This document shows, in pieces, positions 49,544-60,050 of a stretch of 64,000 bases of DNA (position 1 is the first letter of the stretch; each line of letters opens with the position of its first letter). Location: assembly GCA_037893245.1 (NCBI GenBank), contig JBAIAA010000008.1, positions 2,150,001-2,214,000 on the forward strand, given 5' to 3'. The position numbers and the translations under genes are program-made. The notes below the pieces were generated by a model. That model was not told the origin of the DNA. It made no database searches and saw only the letters and a list, made by a program, of their open reading frames with translations. The DNA comes from Crossaster papposus. Lineage: Eukaryota; Echinodermata; Asteroidea; Velatida; Solasteridae.

Positions 49544-49638
49544 TAGCTGATGGCCTGATCTGACCACTGTAGTTTTATCTCACAGGGTTATGACACAGGT
49601 TGTTGGAATTCATTTAGCTTTAATAAGGAGACGTTGTT

Positions 49639-49863
49639 ATGGCACGTTTTTTCCGTCGCAGAAAGTTCTGCCGTTTTACTGCTGAAAATGTGAAAGAGAT
49701 CGATTACAAAGATCTGAATACACTGAAAGCATACGTTACCGAAACCGGTAAAATTGTACCTAGCCGTATCACTGGTACTCAGGCCCGTTATCAGCGTCAG
49801 CTGGCGAGCGCCATCAAGCGTGCGCGTTACGTAGCATTGCTGCCGTACTGCGATCGTCACTGA
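49639..49863 (+). CDS. rpsR: 30S ribosomal protein S18
   Basis: A 74-residue, basic protein: [35 protein letters not shown] and [13 protein letters not shown] are typical of S18. AAGGAG lies upstream. Partner of S6 in the 30S platform. Confidence 0.97.
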   Translation: MARFFRRRKFCRFTAENVKEIDYKDLNTLKAYVTETGKIVPSRITGTQARYQRQLASAIKRARYVALLPYCDRH

Positions 49864-49886
49864 TATCTGGACAATAGGGTAAACTG

Positions 49887-50759
49887 ATGCGTGGATTGGC
49901 AGAGCTGGCTATGCGTGACCCCAAACAGGCCATACTGTTGTCTGTTCTTTTTGCCAGTATTCCCGTGATGTTCTGGCTCAGTGCCGCCATCATCTCACTG
50001 GTGGTGTTGCGGCGCGGGGTCGATCAGGGGCTTAAGGTATTGATGTGGGCATTATTGCCCGGTATCGCTTGGGCTGTCACAGGACAGTACAGCGTATTAA
50101 TGGGGTTATTGTCCACTGGACTATTAGCCCTGACATTACGCGCCACGGTATCCTGGCAAAAAACCCTGCTTGCTTTGCTACCTGTAGGTGGGCTGATGGC
50201 TTTTGTGCTATCTATTCTGGCTCCGGCACAAGTCGCACAGTTAGCAGGGCTGGTCATGGAATTTTTGACCAGCTTCCTGAAACAGGCGGGCAAAACCCCG
50301 GCTGATTTAGGCGAAAACCTGACGTCGCTGGTACACTTCGGTGTGATAGGCATGCTGACCTGGTTTAACTTGGTGAGCTGTGTGTTAGGGCTGGTGTTAG
50401 CCAGATCCTGGCAGTCACTGCTATACAACCCCAGTGGATTTCAGGAAGAATTCCACAATATTCGGTTCACAGCGCCATTAAGTATGGCTCTGCTAGCACT
50501 GACACTGGCCGGATCGGCACTGTCACCTTTTATGGTGGTGCTGATACCTGTAGCATCTCTGCCACTGTTTGTGGCAGGGTTGTCTATGGTGCACGGTTTG
50601 GTGGGGTTACGGAAGATGGGTAGCTTACCGCTGATCCTCTTCTACGCCATGGTGATACTGATTACGCAACTGGCATACCCGATAATTGTTTTGACAGCCT
50701 GTCTTGACAGCCTGTTTGATTTTCGCAAACGCGTAGAGCAAAAGGTTCGTCAGGACTGA
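49887..50759 (+). CDS. Integral membrane protein (DUF2232/YybS-like)
   Basis: A 290-residue protein with about seven or eight membrane segments (for example ILLSVLFASIPVMFWLSAAI and SALSPFMVVLIPVASLPLFV). Membrane proteins at this position between rpsR and rplI are usual in Pseudomonas and Oceanospirillales relatives. The function is unknown. Confidence 0.8.
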   Translation: MRGLAELAMRDPKQAILLSVLFASIPVMFWLSAAIISLVVLRRGVDQGLKVLMWALLPGIAWAVTGQYSVLMGLLSTGLLALTLRATVSWQKTLLALLPVGGLMAFVLSILAPAQVAQLAGLVMEFLTSFLKQAGKTPADLGENLTSLVHFGVIGMLTWFNLVSCVLGLVLARSWQSLLYNPSGFQEEFHNIRFTAPLSMALLALTLAGSALSPFMVVLIPVASLPLFVAGLSMVHGLVGLRKMGSLPLILFYAMVILITQLAYPIIVLTACLDSLFDFRKRVEQKVRQD

Positions 50760-50866
50760 ACGCTGGAAGACGGTCGCTGGAAGGCTTCAACCCTGAAGCG
50801 GCACGTCCAGAATTATGAAGATGTCATAACATCTTCACGCTATTAAAAGAGTTAGAGGCTAAAGCA

Positions 50867-51313
50867 ATGGAAGTTATCCTGCTTGAAAAAATTGCCAATC
50901 TTGGCAGCCTGGGCGACAAGGTATCCGTAAAATCGGGTTATGGTCGTAATTTTCTGGTTCCTTTTGGCAAGGCTGTGCCTGCTAGCAAGGACAACCTAGT
51001 CGCTTTTGAAGCACGTCGTTCCGAGCTGGAAAAAGCCGCATCTGACAAGCTGACCAGCGCGACTGCACGTGCCACTGAAATGGCAGAAATCGAACTGACC
51101 CTGACTGCGAAAGCAGGCGATGAAGGCAAACTGTTCGGTTCTATTGGTCCTCGTGATCTGGCAGAAGCGATTACTTCTGCAGGTGTTAAAGTGGCCAAGA
51201 GCGAGATTCGTCTGCCTGAAGGCCCTATTCGCGCTGTCGGCGAATACGATGTTGCTATCCAGCTGCACACTGACGTGGCTGCAAACATCAAGGTATTTGT
51301 TGAAGCTGAATAA
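50867..51313 (+). CDS. rplI: 50S ribosomal protein L9
   Basis: A 148-residue L9 with [20 protein letters not shown] and the [13 protein letters not shown] motif, a long connecting helix and a C-terminal RNA-binding domain. Full length. Confidence 0.97.
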   Translation: MEVILLEKIANLGSLGDKVSVKSGYGRNFLVPFGKAVPASKDNLVAFEARRSELEKAASDKLTSATARATEMAEIELTLTAKAGDEGKLFGSIGPRDLAEAITSAGVKVAKSEIRLPEGPIRAVGEYDVAIQLHTDVAANIKVFVEAE

Positions 51314-51323
51314 GCTTTAACCC

Positions 51324-51392
51324 GTAGTCAACCTTCTGGTTAACTACGACAAACAGCCCGTGATTTTTTCGAAAGTCACGGGCTGTTTTGCT
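51324..51392 (+). terminator. Tandem hairpins ending the ribosomal protein operon
   Basis: A first hairpin GTAGTCAACC-TTCT-GGTTAACTAC is followed by a strong one, ACAGCCCGTGA...TCACGGGCTGT with TTTTGCTTT. The second is a clear Rho-independent terminator between rplI and dnaB. Confidence 0.88.
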
Positions 51393-51456
51393 TTATGCCA
51401 ATGGGAAAGTATTGGTATGCTTTTAATCATGTATCCAGCTTATTCAGACCATTACG

Positions 51457-52860
51457 ATGCTTGAAGCGCTACCCCGCGAACGCGAACTGCCCATTGATGA
51501 GGCAACAACAGCACTGAAAACGCCGCCACACTCCATAGAGGCAGAGCAGTCCGTGCTGGGTGGGTTAATGCTGGATAATCAGGCATTGGAACAGGTGGTC
51601 GATAAAGTGACCGCTGATGATTTTTACCATCCTGGTCATCGCCTTCTCTATGATGCCGTCTCTCAGTTGTCTTCTGAAAGTAAACCTTTCGATCCGCTCA
51701 CACTGGCAGAGCACCTTGAAAACCGCGCCGAACTTGAAACAGCCGGCGGACTCGTTTACATCACTGAATTGGTCAGCAATGTCCCCAGTGTGGCGAATAT
51801 TCGCGCCTATGCCGAAATCATTTATGAACGCTCGATGCTTCGGCAGCTGATTAATGCCAGCCAGAAAATAGCAGACAGAGCATACAATCCGGAAGGGCGT
51901 GACAGTCAGGCCGTATTGGATGAAGCCGAGCGACTGGTTTTCAATATTGCTGAAGATCGCCCTAAATCCGGTGGCCCCGTCGGCGTTCGAGAAATACTCG
52001 ATAAAACCGTAAAAAAGATTGATGAACTGTTTAATACCGGCGATGCCATTACGGGTGTCACCACGGGTTTTGAAGATCTGGATAAAATGACATCTGGGCT
52101 GCAAGACTCTGATATGATCATTGTTGCTGGACGCCCTTCCATGGGTAAAACCACGTTTGCCATGAATTTGGCAGAAAATGCCTTGATGGCCAGTGACAAG
52201 GGGGTAGTGGTCTTTAGTCTGGAAATGCCCGGAGAGCAGTTAATGATGCGGATGCTGTCATCTCTGGGGCGCATCGATCAATCAAAAACCCGAAGTGGTC
52301 AGCTTGATGAAGATGACTGGCCAAAATTGTTATCCGCCGTAGAGCGCCTTAAAGACCGTAAACTGTTTATTGATGATACGGCCGGTATCAGCCCACAGGA
52401 AATGCGCTCGCGTATTCGTCGGATTGTACGAGAGCATGGTGATGTCGGGCTCATCATGGTTGATTACCTGCAGCTCATGCAAATCCCCGGCTTTAGTGAA
52501 GGGCGAACTAACGAGATTTCCGAAATATCCCGCTCACTGAAAGCCATTGCCAAGGAGTTCAGTGTGCCTGTGGTCGCACTGTCTCAGCTGAACCGTTCCC
52601 TTGAACAACGCCCCAATAAACGTCCAGTCAACTCTGACCTGCGGGAATCCGGTGCGATAGAACAAGATGCTGATGTAATCATGTTTATCTACCGGGATGA
52701 AGTCTATAACCCCGATACTGAGTACAAAGGAGTGGGTGAGATTATTATCGGTAAGCAACGAAACGGGCCTATCGGTAGCGTTCGCTTAGCCTTTATCGGC
52801 CGCTATACGCGTTTTGAAAACCTGGCACCGGATGCTTATGCGAATTTTAACGATGAATAA
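51457..52860 (+). CDS. dnaB: Replicative DNA helicase DnaB
   Basis: A 467-residue DnaB. N-terminal primase-interaction domain (PPHSIEAEQSVLGGLMLDN), Walker A in GRPSMGKTTFAMNLAEN, Walker B-type VGLIMVDYLQLM and DLRESGAIEQDADVIMF. Intact, with no intein. The start has a weak ribosome site, but the frame upstream gives no better choice. Confidence 0.97.
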   Translation: MLEALPRERELPIDEATTALKTPPHSIEAEQSVLGGLMLDNQALEQVVDKVTADDFYHPGHRLLYDAVSQLSSESKPFDPLTLAEHLENRAELETAGGLVYITELVSNVPSVANIRAYAEIIYERSMLRQLINASQKIADRAYNPEGRDSQAVLDEAERLVFNIAEDRPKSGGPVGVREILDKTVKKIDELFNTGDAITGVTTGFEDLDKMTSGLQDSDMIIVAGRPSMGKTTFAMNLAENALMASDKGVVVFSLEMPGEQLMMRMLSSLGRIDQSKTRSGQLDEDDWPKLLSAVERLKDRKLFIDDTAGISPQEMRSRIRRIVREHGDVGLIMVDYLQLMQIPGFSEGRTNEISEISRSLKAIAKEFSVPVVALSQLNRSLEQRPNKRPVNSDLRESGAIEQDADVIMFIYRDEVYNPDTEYKGVGEIIIGKQRNGPIGSVRLAFIGRYTRFENLAPDAYANFNDE

Positions 52861-52882
52861 AGCCAGCTAAAAATATCACTTG

Positions 52883-53999
52883 TAGAACTTACGCATTGAC
52901 AGACATCCAAAAAAATTGCTAGATCAGCAAAAAAACAGTGGATGTCGTCGTGCGTAGAAAAATAACAAAACCAACAACAGCCAAGTGCGACCTCCCGAAG
53001 TATACGGGGTTTCTACTCTGTGAACCCAAATCAGCCACCTGTACCCGTCTTAGCGAATTGAGTGATATATCGCATGACAGTGTTAACCGCTTTCTCCAAC
53101 GTGAAAACTTTGCTCCTGAAGATCTTTTTCTAGAAGCGTCAGCAAGGCTTATTCTTGAAGGTGGGACGCTATCGGTTGATGATACGGTGCTGGAGAAACC
53201 TTATACCCATTACACGGCTTTAGTCGGTCATTACTACTCAGGAAAGCACCACAAAACCGTCAAGGGTATTAATCTCATCACGCTTTATTACACGGACATC
53301 AAAGGCTACAACTTGCCCGTTAATTTCCGTATTTACAATCCAGCCGATGGCAAAACTAAAAATGACTACTTTGTCGATATGCTGAAAGAAGTACTGGCAT
53401 GGGGACTCGAACCTGCATGTGTTACCGGTGACTCTTGGTATAGCAGTATTGGAAACCTCAAAGCTGTGAAAAACAATGGTTTGGGTTTTATGTTCGCTGT
53501 TAAAAGCAACCGTACTGTCTCTGTGCAAAAGGGTAACTACCAACAGGTGCAGAGCCTGGAGATTCCCGAAGAAGGAAAAACTGTATGGCTACGTAACTTT
53601 GGTCATGTACGACTCTACCGGACGCGACTCAAAAACGAGCTGCGCCATTACGTTGTTTACACTCCTCATGTCGGAGCAGATCTATCTCCACGATCTGATT
53701 TTGATCAGCTGCACCAACATCATTGGGCGATCGAAGAGTATCACCGGGCATTAAAGCAACTCTGCAACATCGAGCGTTTTCAGGTGAGAGGGGAGCGACA
53801 GGTCCGGAATCATATTTTTGCGGCTATCTTTGGCTATACCTGTCTTCAGGCGATGAAAGTATCAGGGTCACTCAGAAGCGTCTATAGCGTCAGGAAAGAC
53901 GCCCTCAAAGAAGCTACCTGGGATTTCATAAAAAGCTTCTCCGAGGGGAAGGAATGGTTGAGGCCATTTTTTGCTGGACCTGTCAATGCGTAAGTTCTA
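52883..53999 (+). mobile_element. IS701-like element, copy 3
   Basis: 1117 bp, same 20-bp ends, flanked by ACTTG (52878-52882 and 54000-54004). Inserted 22 bp after the dnaB stop, so dnaB is unaffected. Confidence 0.93.
52938..53993 (+). CDS. IS701-like transposase, copy 3
   Basis: Intact 351-residue transposase; differs from copy 2 by LEKPY for LDKPY next to the first catalytic Asp pair. The stop lies in the terminal repeat. Confidence 0.87.
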   Translation: MDVVVRRKITKPTTAKCDLPKYTGFLLCEPKSATCTRLSELSDISHDSVNRFLQRENFAPEDLFLEASARLILEGGTLSVDDTVLEKPYTHYTALVGHYYSGKHHKTVKGINLITLYYTDIKGYNLPVNFRIYNPADGKTKNDYFVDMLKEVLAWGLEPACVTGDSWYSSIGNLKAVKNNGLGFMFAVKSNRTVSVQKGNYQQVQSLEIPEEGKTVWLRNFGHVRLYRTRLKNELRHYVVYTPHVGADLSPRSDFDQLHQHHWAIEEYHRALKQLCNIERFQVRGERQVRNHIFAAIFGYTCLQAMKVSGSLRSVYSVRKDALKEATWDFIKSFSEGKEWLRPFFAGPVNA

Positions 54000-54901
54000 A
54001 CTTGTATGAAAGTGATCCTATTTTGCGATGTACTTTCAAAAAAAGCGGAGCCGTAATGCAGCTCCCTTTTCCTCAGCTGATTATAGCAAGCGGCAAAGGT
54101 CTCAACCCTCATTGCCTAAAATATGAAGAATACTGTCTAAACCCATCACAGAAATAGCATGATCTGCCTGTTCTCTGACCAGCGGTTTAGCACGAAAAGC
54201 AATGCCTAAGCCTGCTTTACTGAGCATTGGCAAATCATTTGCACCATCGCCAACCGCCATTACATCATTCAGCGATACATTATATTTGTCAGCCAGAGAC
54301 TGAAGAATGTCTGCTTTGCGCTCACCGTTGATAATCGCGCCTTTGACCTTTCCTGTCACTTTGCCATCAATGATATCCAGTGTATTAGCATGAACTTCAT
54401 CCAGCCCCAGTTTTTTTTGCAGGTATTCGGCAAAGTAGGTAAATCCACCGGAAATAATCGCTGTTTTATAACCACGAGATTTCAGCATGGTGATCAGTGT
54501 TGCAGCCCCGTCCATAATAGGGAGTGTATCGGCCATGTGTTGCAGAAAAGACTCATCCAACCCTTTTAGCATCCCCAAACGATGGCGAAAGCTTTCATCA
54601 AAATTCAGCTCCCCGCGCATGGCACGCTCAGTAATCTGTGCAACTTGATCACCCACCCCAGCAGCGTCAGCCAAACAGTCAATCACTTCTGCTTTAATGA
54701 GCGTCGAATCCATATCAAACACGGCCAGACGATAGGCATGACGATGCTTTATTGCCGCCTGACATATGATATCGGCCCCCAGCTCACCACAGAGATGACA
54801 GAACCGATTTTTCAGTGAGGTTATCTCAGGTGCTTGACCACTGATTGTTAATTCTAGGCATTGACCCGCAGCCAGTACCTGTTGGTCGTGAAGCGCAGCG
54901 C

Positions 54902-56349
54902 TAGTACTCCGTCCGGCAGAAGATGATAGTTTACTGAAGGCTATTCTAATAACTCCGAGTCCATAACACCGGAGTTATTATGACCATCAAATATCATGTT
55001 CGACTCAGCGAGGAAGAACGCTCAATACTTGAACGGCTTATCAAGCAGGAAAAGCCCAAAGTTGCACAACACAAAAAACGTAAAGCCAATATCCTTCTGG
55101 CTATCGATGAAAACCATGATCCACTGCAGCATGATCAGGTAGCCAAAGCTTTCCATGTTAGGCCGCTTACTATCACTCGCCTCAGGAAACGATTTGTTGA
55201 AGAAGGGCTTGATGTCGCTGTCAATGGAAAACTAAGCAGCCACGGTCGGGTACGTAAACTCGATGGCGAAGCCGAAGCTCACCTTATTGCCCTTACCTGC
55301 TCACCACCACCGGAAGGAGCCAGCCGATGGACGCTAAATTTACTGACAGATCGCATGATTGAGCTCAGATACGTCGAATCGATTTCCAGAAGCACAGTAC
55401 ATGAGGGACTAAAAAAAATGAGCTTAAGCCCTGGCAAAAAAAGGAATGGTGTATACCTGCGGAAGAAAGCGCCAACTTTGTGAGTGCGATGGAGGATATT
55501 CTTGAAGTCTATAAACGTCCTCTTGATCCAAGGCGTCCGCTTGTTTGCCTTGATGAAAGTAGCAAGCAGCATGTTAAAGAAGTCGTTAATCCAATGCCTG
55601 TTGAGCCTGGAAAACCGGAGCGTTATGACACAGAGTATGAACGTAATGGCGTCAGCAATCTGTTCATGATGTTTGAACCCTTGACAGGTTGGCGGCATGT
55701 TGAGGTGACTGATCGTAGGACAGCGATTGATTGGGCTCATCAAATCAAGTTTCTGGTCGATGTTCGCCACAAAGATGCAGAGAAAGTTATACTGGTTGGA
55801 GACAACTTGAACACGCATTCTCCCGCATCACTTTATAAAGCTTTTTCCCCAGAAGAAGCCCGCAGAATGATTGATAAGCTTGAGTTTCATTACACCCCAA
55901 AGCATGGCAGTTGGCTGGATATGGCCGAAATTGAGCTGAGTATACTGAGTCGCCAATGTCTGGATCGGCGTATCCCTACCCAAGATATTCTCCGGAGAGA
56001 AGTCAAAGCCTGGGAGGAGAAGCGCAACGCAAGAAAAGTGACTACACAGTGGCGTTTTACCACTGAAGACGCTCGGATAAAACTTAAGAGACTGTATCCA
56101 AAGATGCCAGAGCTTGATAATACAGAGTAGATTGAGAGCCTCCATAGAACATAAACCAGACTATTAGAGCAGCACTTTTTCCCATGAAAAATTGGGAAAT
56201 GGGGCACTTTGCGTGAAATAACCCATTTTTTTGTCCTGCCACTCAAAATTGACTCAAATAACAGGACGGCTAACCATTGTCGACCATTTACACAAACAGC
56301 TGACCGATCGGTTATCTGTGATTATCAAATGGTGTCGGATGGAGTACTA
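54902..56349 (+). mobile_element. IS630-family element, copy 2, inside serB
   Basis: 1444 bp plus flanking TA at each side, same ends as copy 1, opposite orientation to serB. Confidence 0.93.
54980..56130 (+). CDS. IS630 transposase, copy 2, probably made by -1 frameshifting
   Basis: The first frame (54980-55483) is the helix-turn-helix part. The second (open from before 55417 to 56130) has VCLDESSK, VILVGDNLNTHS and LDMAEIELS. At 55411-55417 the in-phase heptamer A-AAA-AAA is a classic slippery site. A -1 shift there reads NELKPWQKKEWCIP, which is what single-frame IS630 transposases contain at this point, and yields about 383 residues. Conventional starts of the second frame (GTG 55480) would lose that segment. 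Intact. Confidence 0.85.
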
Positions 56350-56531
56350 GATTCTGAAATGGCTGAAAGCAGGGTTTCTTGATGTTTTTCGGTCAGCGTG
56401 GGTGACATCACCGTAACAATAAAATGCTCTTCTTCCGAACGCTCGCGGTTTTTTGATGCTTTCACAACTGACCTACACTACTAAGAATAAAAAAACCTAT
56501 TATGGGGCTTACGCCCCATGATCAACAGACC

Positions 56532-56810
56532 TTAATATTTTACCTGCCACTCGGCAATTTGCTCGTAGAGCGTACGGTCAACATCTTCTTCTTTGGTCGT
56601 GAGAATTTTACTTTCTCCAGAAGGCACTGTGCCTTCCAGCACTAATTCATAGACCTCAAACCCATCAGCATCCAGCCCCTGTAATGCCAGACAGATTTCC
56701 TCATCTTCTTCAGGATTTTCAACCCGTGCTTTAATAGCAAAAGAAAACTCGTCATCATCATCAATCAGAACTTTGGTTGCTATATCACAGACATTCATTA
56801 TTTTTATCAT
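56532..56810 (-). CDS. Small acidic hypothetical protein
   Basis: An 88-92 residue acidic protein (DDDDEFSFAIKARVENPEED, LALQGLDADGFEVYELVLEG), beta-rich in appearance. Start either ATG 56810 or, four codons in, ATG 56798 (MNVCDIATK). The family is not recognised. It is intact between serB and the permease fragment. Confidence 0.55.
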   Translation of the reverse strand: MIKIMNVCDIATKVLIDDDDEFSFAIKARVENPEEDEEICLALQGLDADGFEVYELVLEGTVPSGESKILTTKEEDVDRTLYEQIAEWQVKY

Positions 56811-56938
56811 CCACCGTTGTAGCCCAACTTCATTATAAGCATGTAAAAATCAGGAAGTAAAAGCAGGGTAGCGATAGAGGCGTCGTCTTCTCCATCCACA
56901 GTCTCTGAAGTAGAGTACCAGATGCAGTAACTGAGCAT

Positions 56939-57337
56939 TCAGCTGGAAGCGACTACTTTGCAATGATCATCACCTTCTGTGGCGCCACGCCCTATACCGA
57001 TATAATACAAAATCATACTCAGCACGAAAATACTCCAAAATCCTGTTTGAAAGAAAGCACAGAGTGTGAAAAGGAGTAGCCATGCGGGTATAAAAGCAGA
57101 TCTCCTAAGCGCAGGCAATAATGTTTGCCATGTCCGATAGTTCATTAAAAGATAAAGCACTAAAAATGAAATACAGATAAGACTGACTGCAACATCCGTA
57201 TGCACCGTTGCCACAGTAAACAGGTAACTGATAACAAAAAAGAGTAATGGGCAGATAAATGACTGAAAAGGGAGGGAGAAGTTGCGCGGGTGATCTGGCA
57301 TCGTTATACGCAGCCGGCCTAATGCTAAAGGTGCTGC
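56939..57337 (-). pseudogene. Amino-acid permease (APC type), C-terminal piece
   Basis: The frame enters from IS630 copy 3 as AAPLALGRLRITMPDHPRNF and continues with four hydrophobic segments (for example FICPLLFFVISYLFTVATV). Joining it at TA to the piece ending HLISYL at 61499 gives an uninterrupted frame, SYLAAPLALGRLR. LALGRLR..MPD.PR.F.LP is a typical APC C-terminal linker. It is therefore the tail of the permease at 61499-62097, now 4.2 kb away. Confidence 0.75.
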
Positions 57338-58785
57338 TAGTACTCCGTCCGGCAGAAGATGATAGTTTACTGAAGGCTATTCTAATAACTCCGAGTTCAT
57401 AACACCGGAGTTATTATGACCATCAAATATCATGTTCGACTCAGCGAGGAAGAACGATCAATACTTGAACGGCTTATCAAGCAGGAAAAGCCCAAAGTTG
57501 CACAACACAAAAAACGTAAAGCCAATATCCTTCTGGCTATCGATGAAAACCATGATCCACTGCAGCATGATCAGGTAGCCAAAGCTTTCCATGTTAGGCC
57601 GCTTACTATCACTCGCCTCAGGCAACGATTTGTTGAAGAAGGGCTTGATGTCGCTGTCAATGGAAAACTAAGCAGCCACGGTCGGGTACGTAAACTCGAT
57701 GGCGAAGCCGAAGCTCACCTTATTGCCCTTACCTGCTCACCACCACCGGAAGGAGCCAGCCGATGGACGCTAAACTTACTGACAGATCGCATGATTGAGC
57801 TCAGATACGTCGAATCGATTTCCAGAAGCACAGTACATGAGGAGCTAAAAAAAATGAGCTTAAGCCCTGGCAAAAAAAGGAATGGTGTATACCTGCGGAA
57901 GAAAGCGCCAACTTTGTGAGTGCGATGGAGGATATTCTTGAAGTCTATAAACGTCCTCTTGATCCAAGGCGTCCGCTTGTTTGCCTTGATGAAAGTAGCA
58001 AGCAGCATGTTAAAGAAGTCGTTAATCCAATGCCTGTTGAGCCTGGAAAACCGGAGCGTTATGACACAGAGTATGAACGTAATGGCGTCAGCAATCTGTT
58101 CATGATGTTTGAACCCTTGACAGGTTGGCGGCATGTTTAGGTGACTGATCGTAGGACAGCGATTGATTGGGCTCATCACATCAAGTTTCTGGTCGATGTT
58201 CGCCACAAAGATGCAGAGAAAGTGATACTGGTTGGAGACAACTTGAACACGCATTCTCCCGCATCACTTTATAAAGCTTTTTCCCCAGAAGAAGCCCGCA
58301 GAATGATTGATAAGCTTGAGTTTCATTACACCCCAAAGCATGGCAGTTGGCTGGATATGGCCGAAATTGAGCTGAGTATACTGAGTCGCCAATGTCTGGA
58401 TCGGCGTATCCCTACCCAAGATATTCTCCGGAGAGAAGTCAAAGCCTGGGAGGAGAAGCGCAACGCAAGAAAAGTGACTACACAGTGGCGTTTTACCACT
58501 GAAGACGCTCGGATAAAACTTAAGAGACTGTATCCAAAGATGCCAGAGCTTGATAATACAGAGTAGATTGAGAGCCTCCATAGAACATAAACCAGGCTAT
58601 TAGAGCAGCACTTTTTCCCATGAAAAATTGGGAAATGGGGCACTTTGCGTGAAATAACCCATTTTTTTGTCCTGCCACTCAAAATTGACTCAAATAACAG
58701 GACGGCTAACCATTGTCGACCATTTACACAAAAAGCTGACCGATCGGTTATCTGTGATTATCAAATGGTGTCGGATGGAGTACTA
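57338..58785 (+). mobile_element. IS630-family element, copy 3
   Basis: 1444 bp plus flanking TA. The left flank is the permease tail and the right flank is truncated hrpA, so the two flanks come from different genes. Confidence 0.92.
57416..58566 (+). pseudogene. IS630 transposase, copy 3, with a nonsense codon
   Basis: As copy 2, but GAG in WRHVEV has become TAG at 58138-58140. The slippery A-AAA-AAA is kept. Truncated after the first catalytic Asp; inactive alone. Confidence 0.9.
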
Positions 58786-59272
58786 GGGGTGAATGCAACT
58801 CCTCAGCAATGCGCTGGGCAACGGATCGCGCTGCCAGCCGGCGAGGCTGCGTGTGCCCAATCAAGCCATAGCGACCAAGCCCCGCTTCCAGACAAATTTT
58901 CGGTAACTGGGTTGTTTTGCCAGACCCTGTCTCTCCCGCAATCACAACCACCTGATGCGAAAGAATCGCCTGCATAATGTCATGCCGTCTTTCGACCACC
59001 GGTAGCGCTTGGTCATAGTCAACCTCCGGCACCAACGCTTCACGTTGCAGGGCTTGGCTTTGCGAGCTTTCTATACGCGCTTGCAGAGCGACCCGCTTTT
59101 CCTCATCCTTACTGTTATCCAGTCGCCGTATTTGCCCTTTCAGGTAATAACGGTCTTTTATCATACAGGTTGGAAGCGCTTGCAATAGGGAATGTGACGC
59201 AGGGAGGGGCACGCAAAGACTCCTGAACAGTCCTGTGGGATGGATGGCAGACAGGCGCTCTTTGATCATCAC
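58786..59272 (-). pseudogene. hrpA: RNA helicase HrpA, N-terminal fragment
   Basis: About 160 codons of a DEAH helicase: Walker A in [20 protein letters not shown], then [20 protein letters not shown]. The frame is cut by IS630 copy 3 at RIAEELHSP. HrpA proteins have over 1200 residues; no continuation is found in this window. Start likely within the first 40 codons ([15 protein letters not shown] is a candidate). Confidence 0.85.
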
Positions 59273-59494
59273 GTCTGGCGCTCACCAAAGAGGGATGTAT
59301 CCGCTGGAATACCCAATGTTAATACGAGAAAAAATCAGTGTTTCTATACCCATTAGATTTCAAGATGCCGTCCAGCGTCAACAAAGCGAAGCCCAGAAAA
59401 TTACAGGCAGCAAGAGACCGGGAGGAGCAACGTTAGACAACCAAGACGATCTTAAAAAACAATGGGTAAAATGACGGTTCAACGCCCTTCACAC

Positions 59495-59872
59495 TCAGTC
59501 TTTACTGGCAACCACTTCTATTTCAACTTTTACATCTTTCGGAAGGCGAGCGACTTCTACCAAACTGCGGGCAGGAAAAGGAATAGTGAAGTATTGCTTA
59601 TAGACTGCATTAATATCCGTAAAATCGTTCATATCTTTGACAAAGACCGTTGCCTTACGCACATCTTTCATCTCATATCCCGAGGCGGCCAGCACTGCTT
59701 TTACATTTTTCAGACACTGGTGAGCCTGATCCTTTGTGGCTTCGGGCAGATCACCGGTTTCGGGCTCTACAGGGAGCTGACCGGAGGTAATCAGCATGCT
59801 ACCAAACTGTATACCTTGAGAATAAGGGCCAATTGCAGGGGGGGCATCCGGTGTTTCAATGACTTTAGCCAT
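59495..59872 (-). CDS. ridA: RidA-family enamine/imine deaminase
   Basis: A 125-residue RidA (YjgF) protein from ATG 59872: PDAPPAIGPYSQGIQFGSML, SGQLPVEPETGDLP and the C-terminal FPARSLVEVARLPKDVKVEI containing the conserved Arg. RidA clears reactive 2-aminoacrylate formed by PLP enzymes. Upstream in-frame ATGs would lengthen it beyond family norm. Intact. Confidence 0.93.
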   Translation of the reverse strand: MAKVIETPDAPPAIGPYSQGIQFGSMLITSGQLPVEPETGDLPEATKDQAHQCLKNVKAVLAASGYEMKDVRKATVFVKDMNDFTDINAVYKQYFTIPFPARSLVEVARLPKDVKVEIEVVASKD

Positions 59873-60050
59873 GGTGTTACATTTTACCATCAGTTGAATC
59901 AGCAAAAGGGAATTTTAGAGAGGCATCGCCTATTTGTCATGGGGAAAATGTCAGCAGGCACACAGTCCAGTATAAGTACCTAATCCAGCGGGGTGATAGG
60001 CTCTGTTGACATAAGAACATAAACTCAGCGAAACCCAGAGCTGCTGTGGC

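Larger units (their letters stand above)
54102..56465 (-). pseudogene. serB: Phosphoserine phosphatase SerB, split by IS630 copy 2
   Basis: The C-terminal piece (54901-54102) has the HAD motifs FDMDSTLIKAEVID, IISGGFTYFAEYLQ and GDGANDLPMLSKAG. The N-terminal piece (GTG 56465, MKASKNRERSEEEHFIVTVM, an ACT-like domain) is right of the IS. Leaving out the IS and one TA gives a continuous frame (ISESSAALHDQQ). SerB makes the last step of serine synthesis. It is inactive here unless the N-terminal domain is dispensable and a new start is used. Confidence 0.9.

Noticed and set aside
59906..60050. Continuation of the permease or of hrpA left of IS630 copy 4
   Set aside because: Both join in an open frame for about 40 codons, but the sequence does not look like either family, and the permease tail at 57337 is a far better match.
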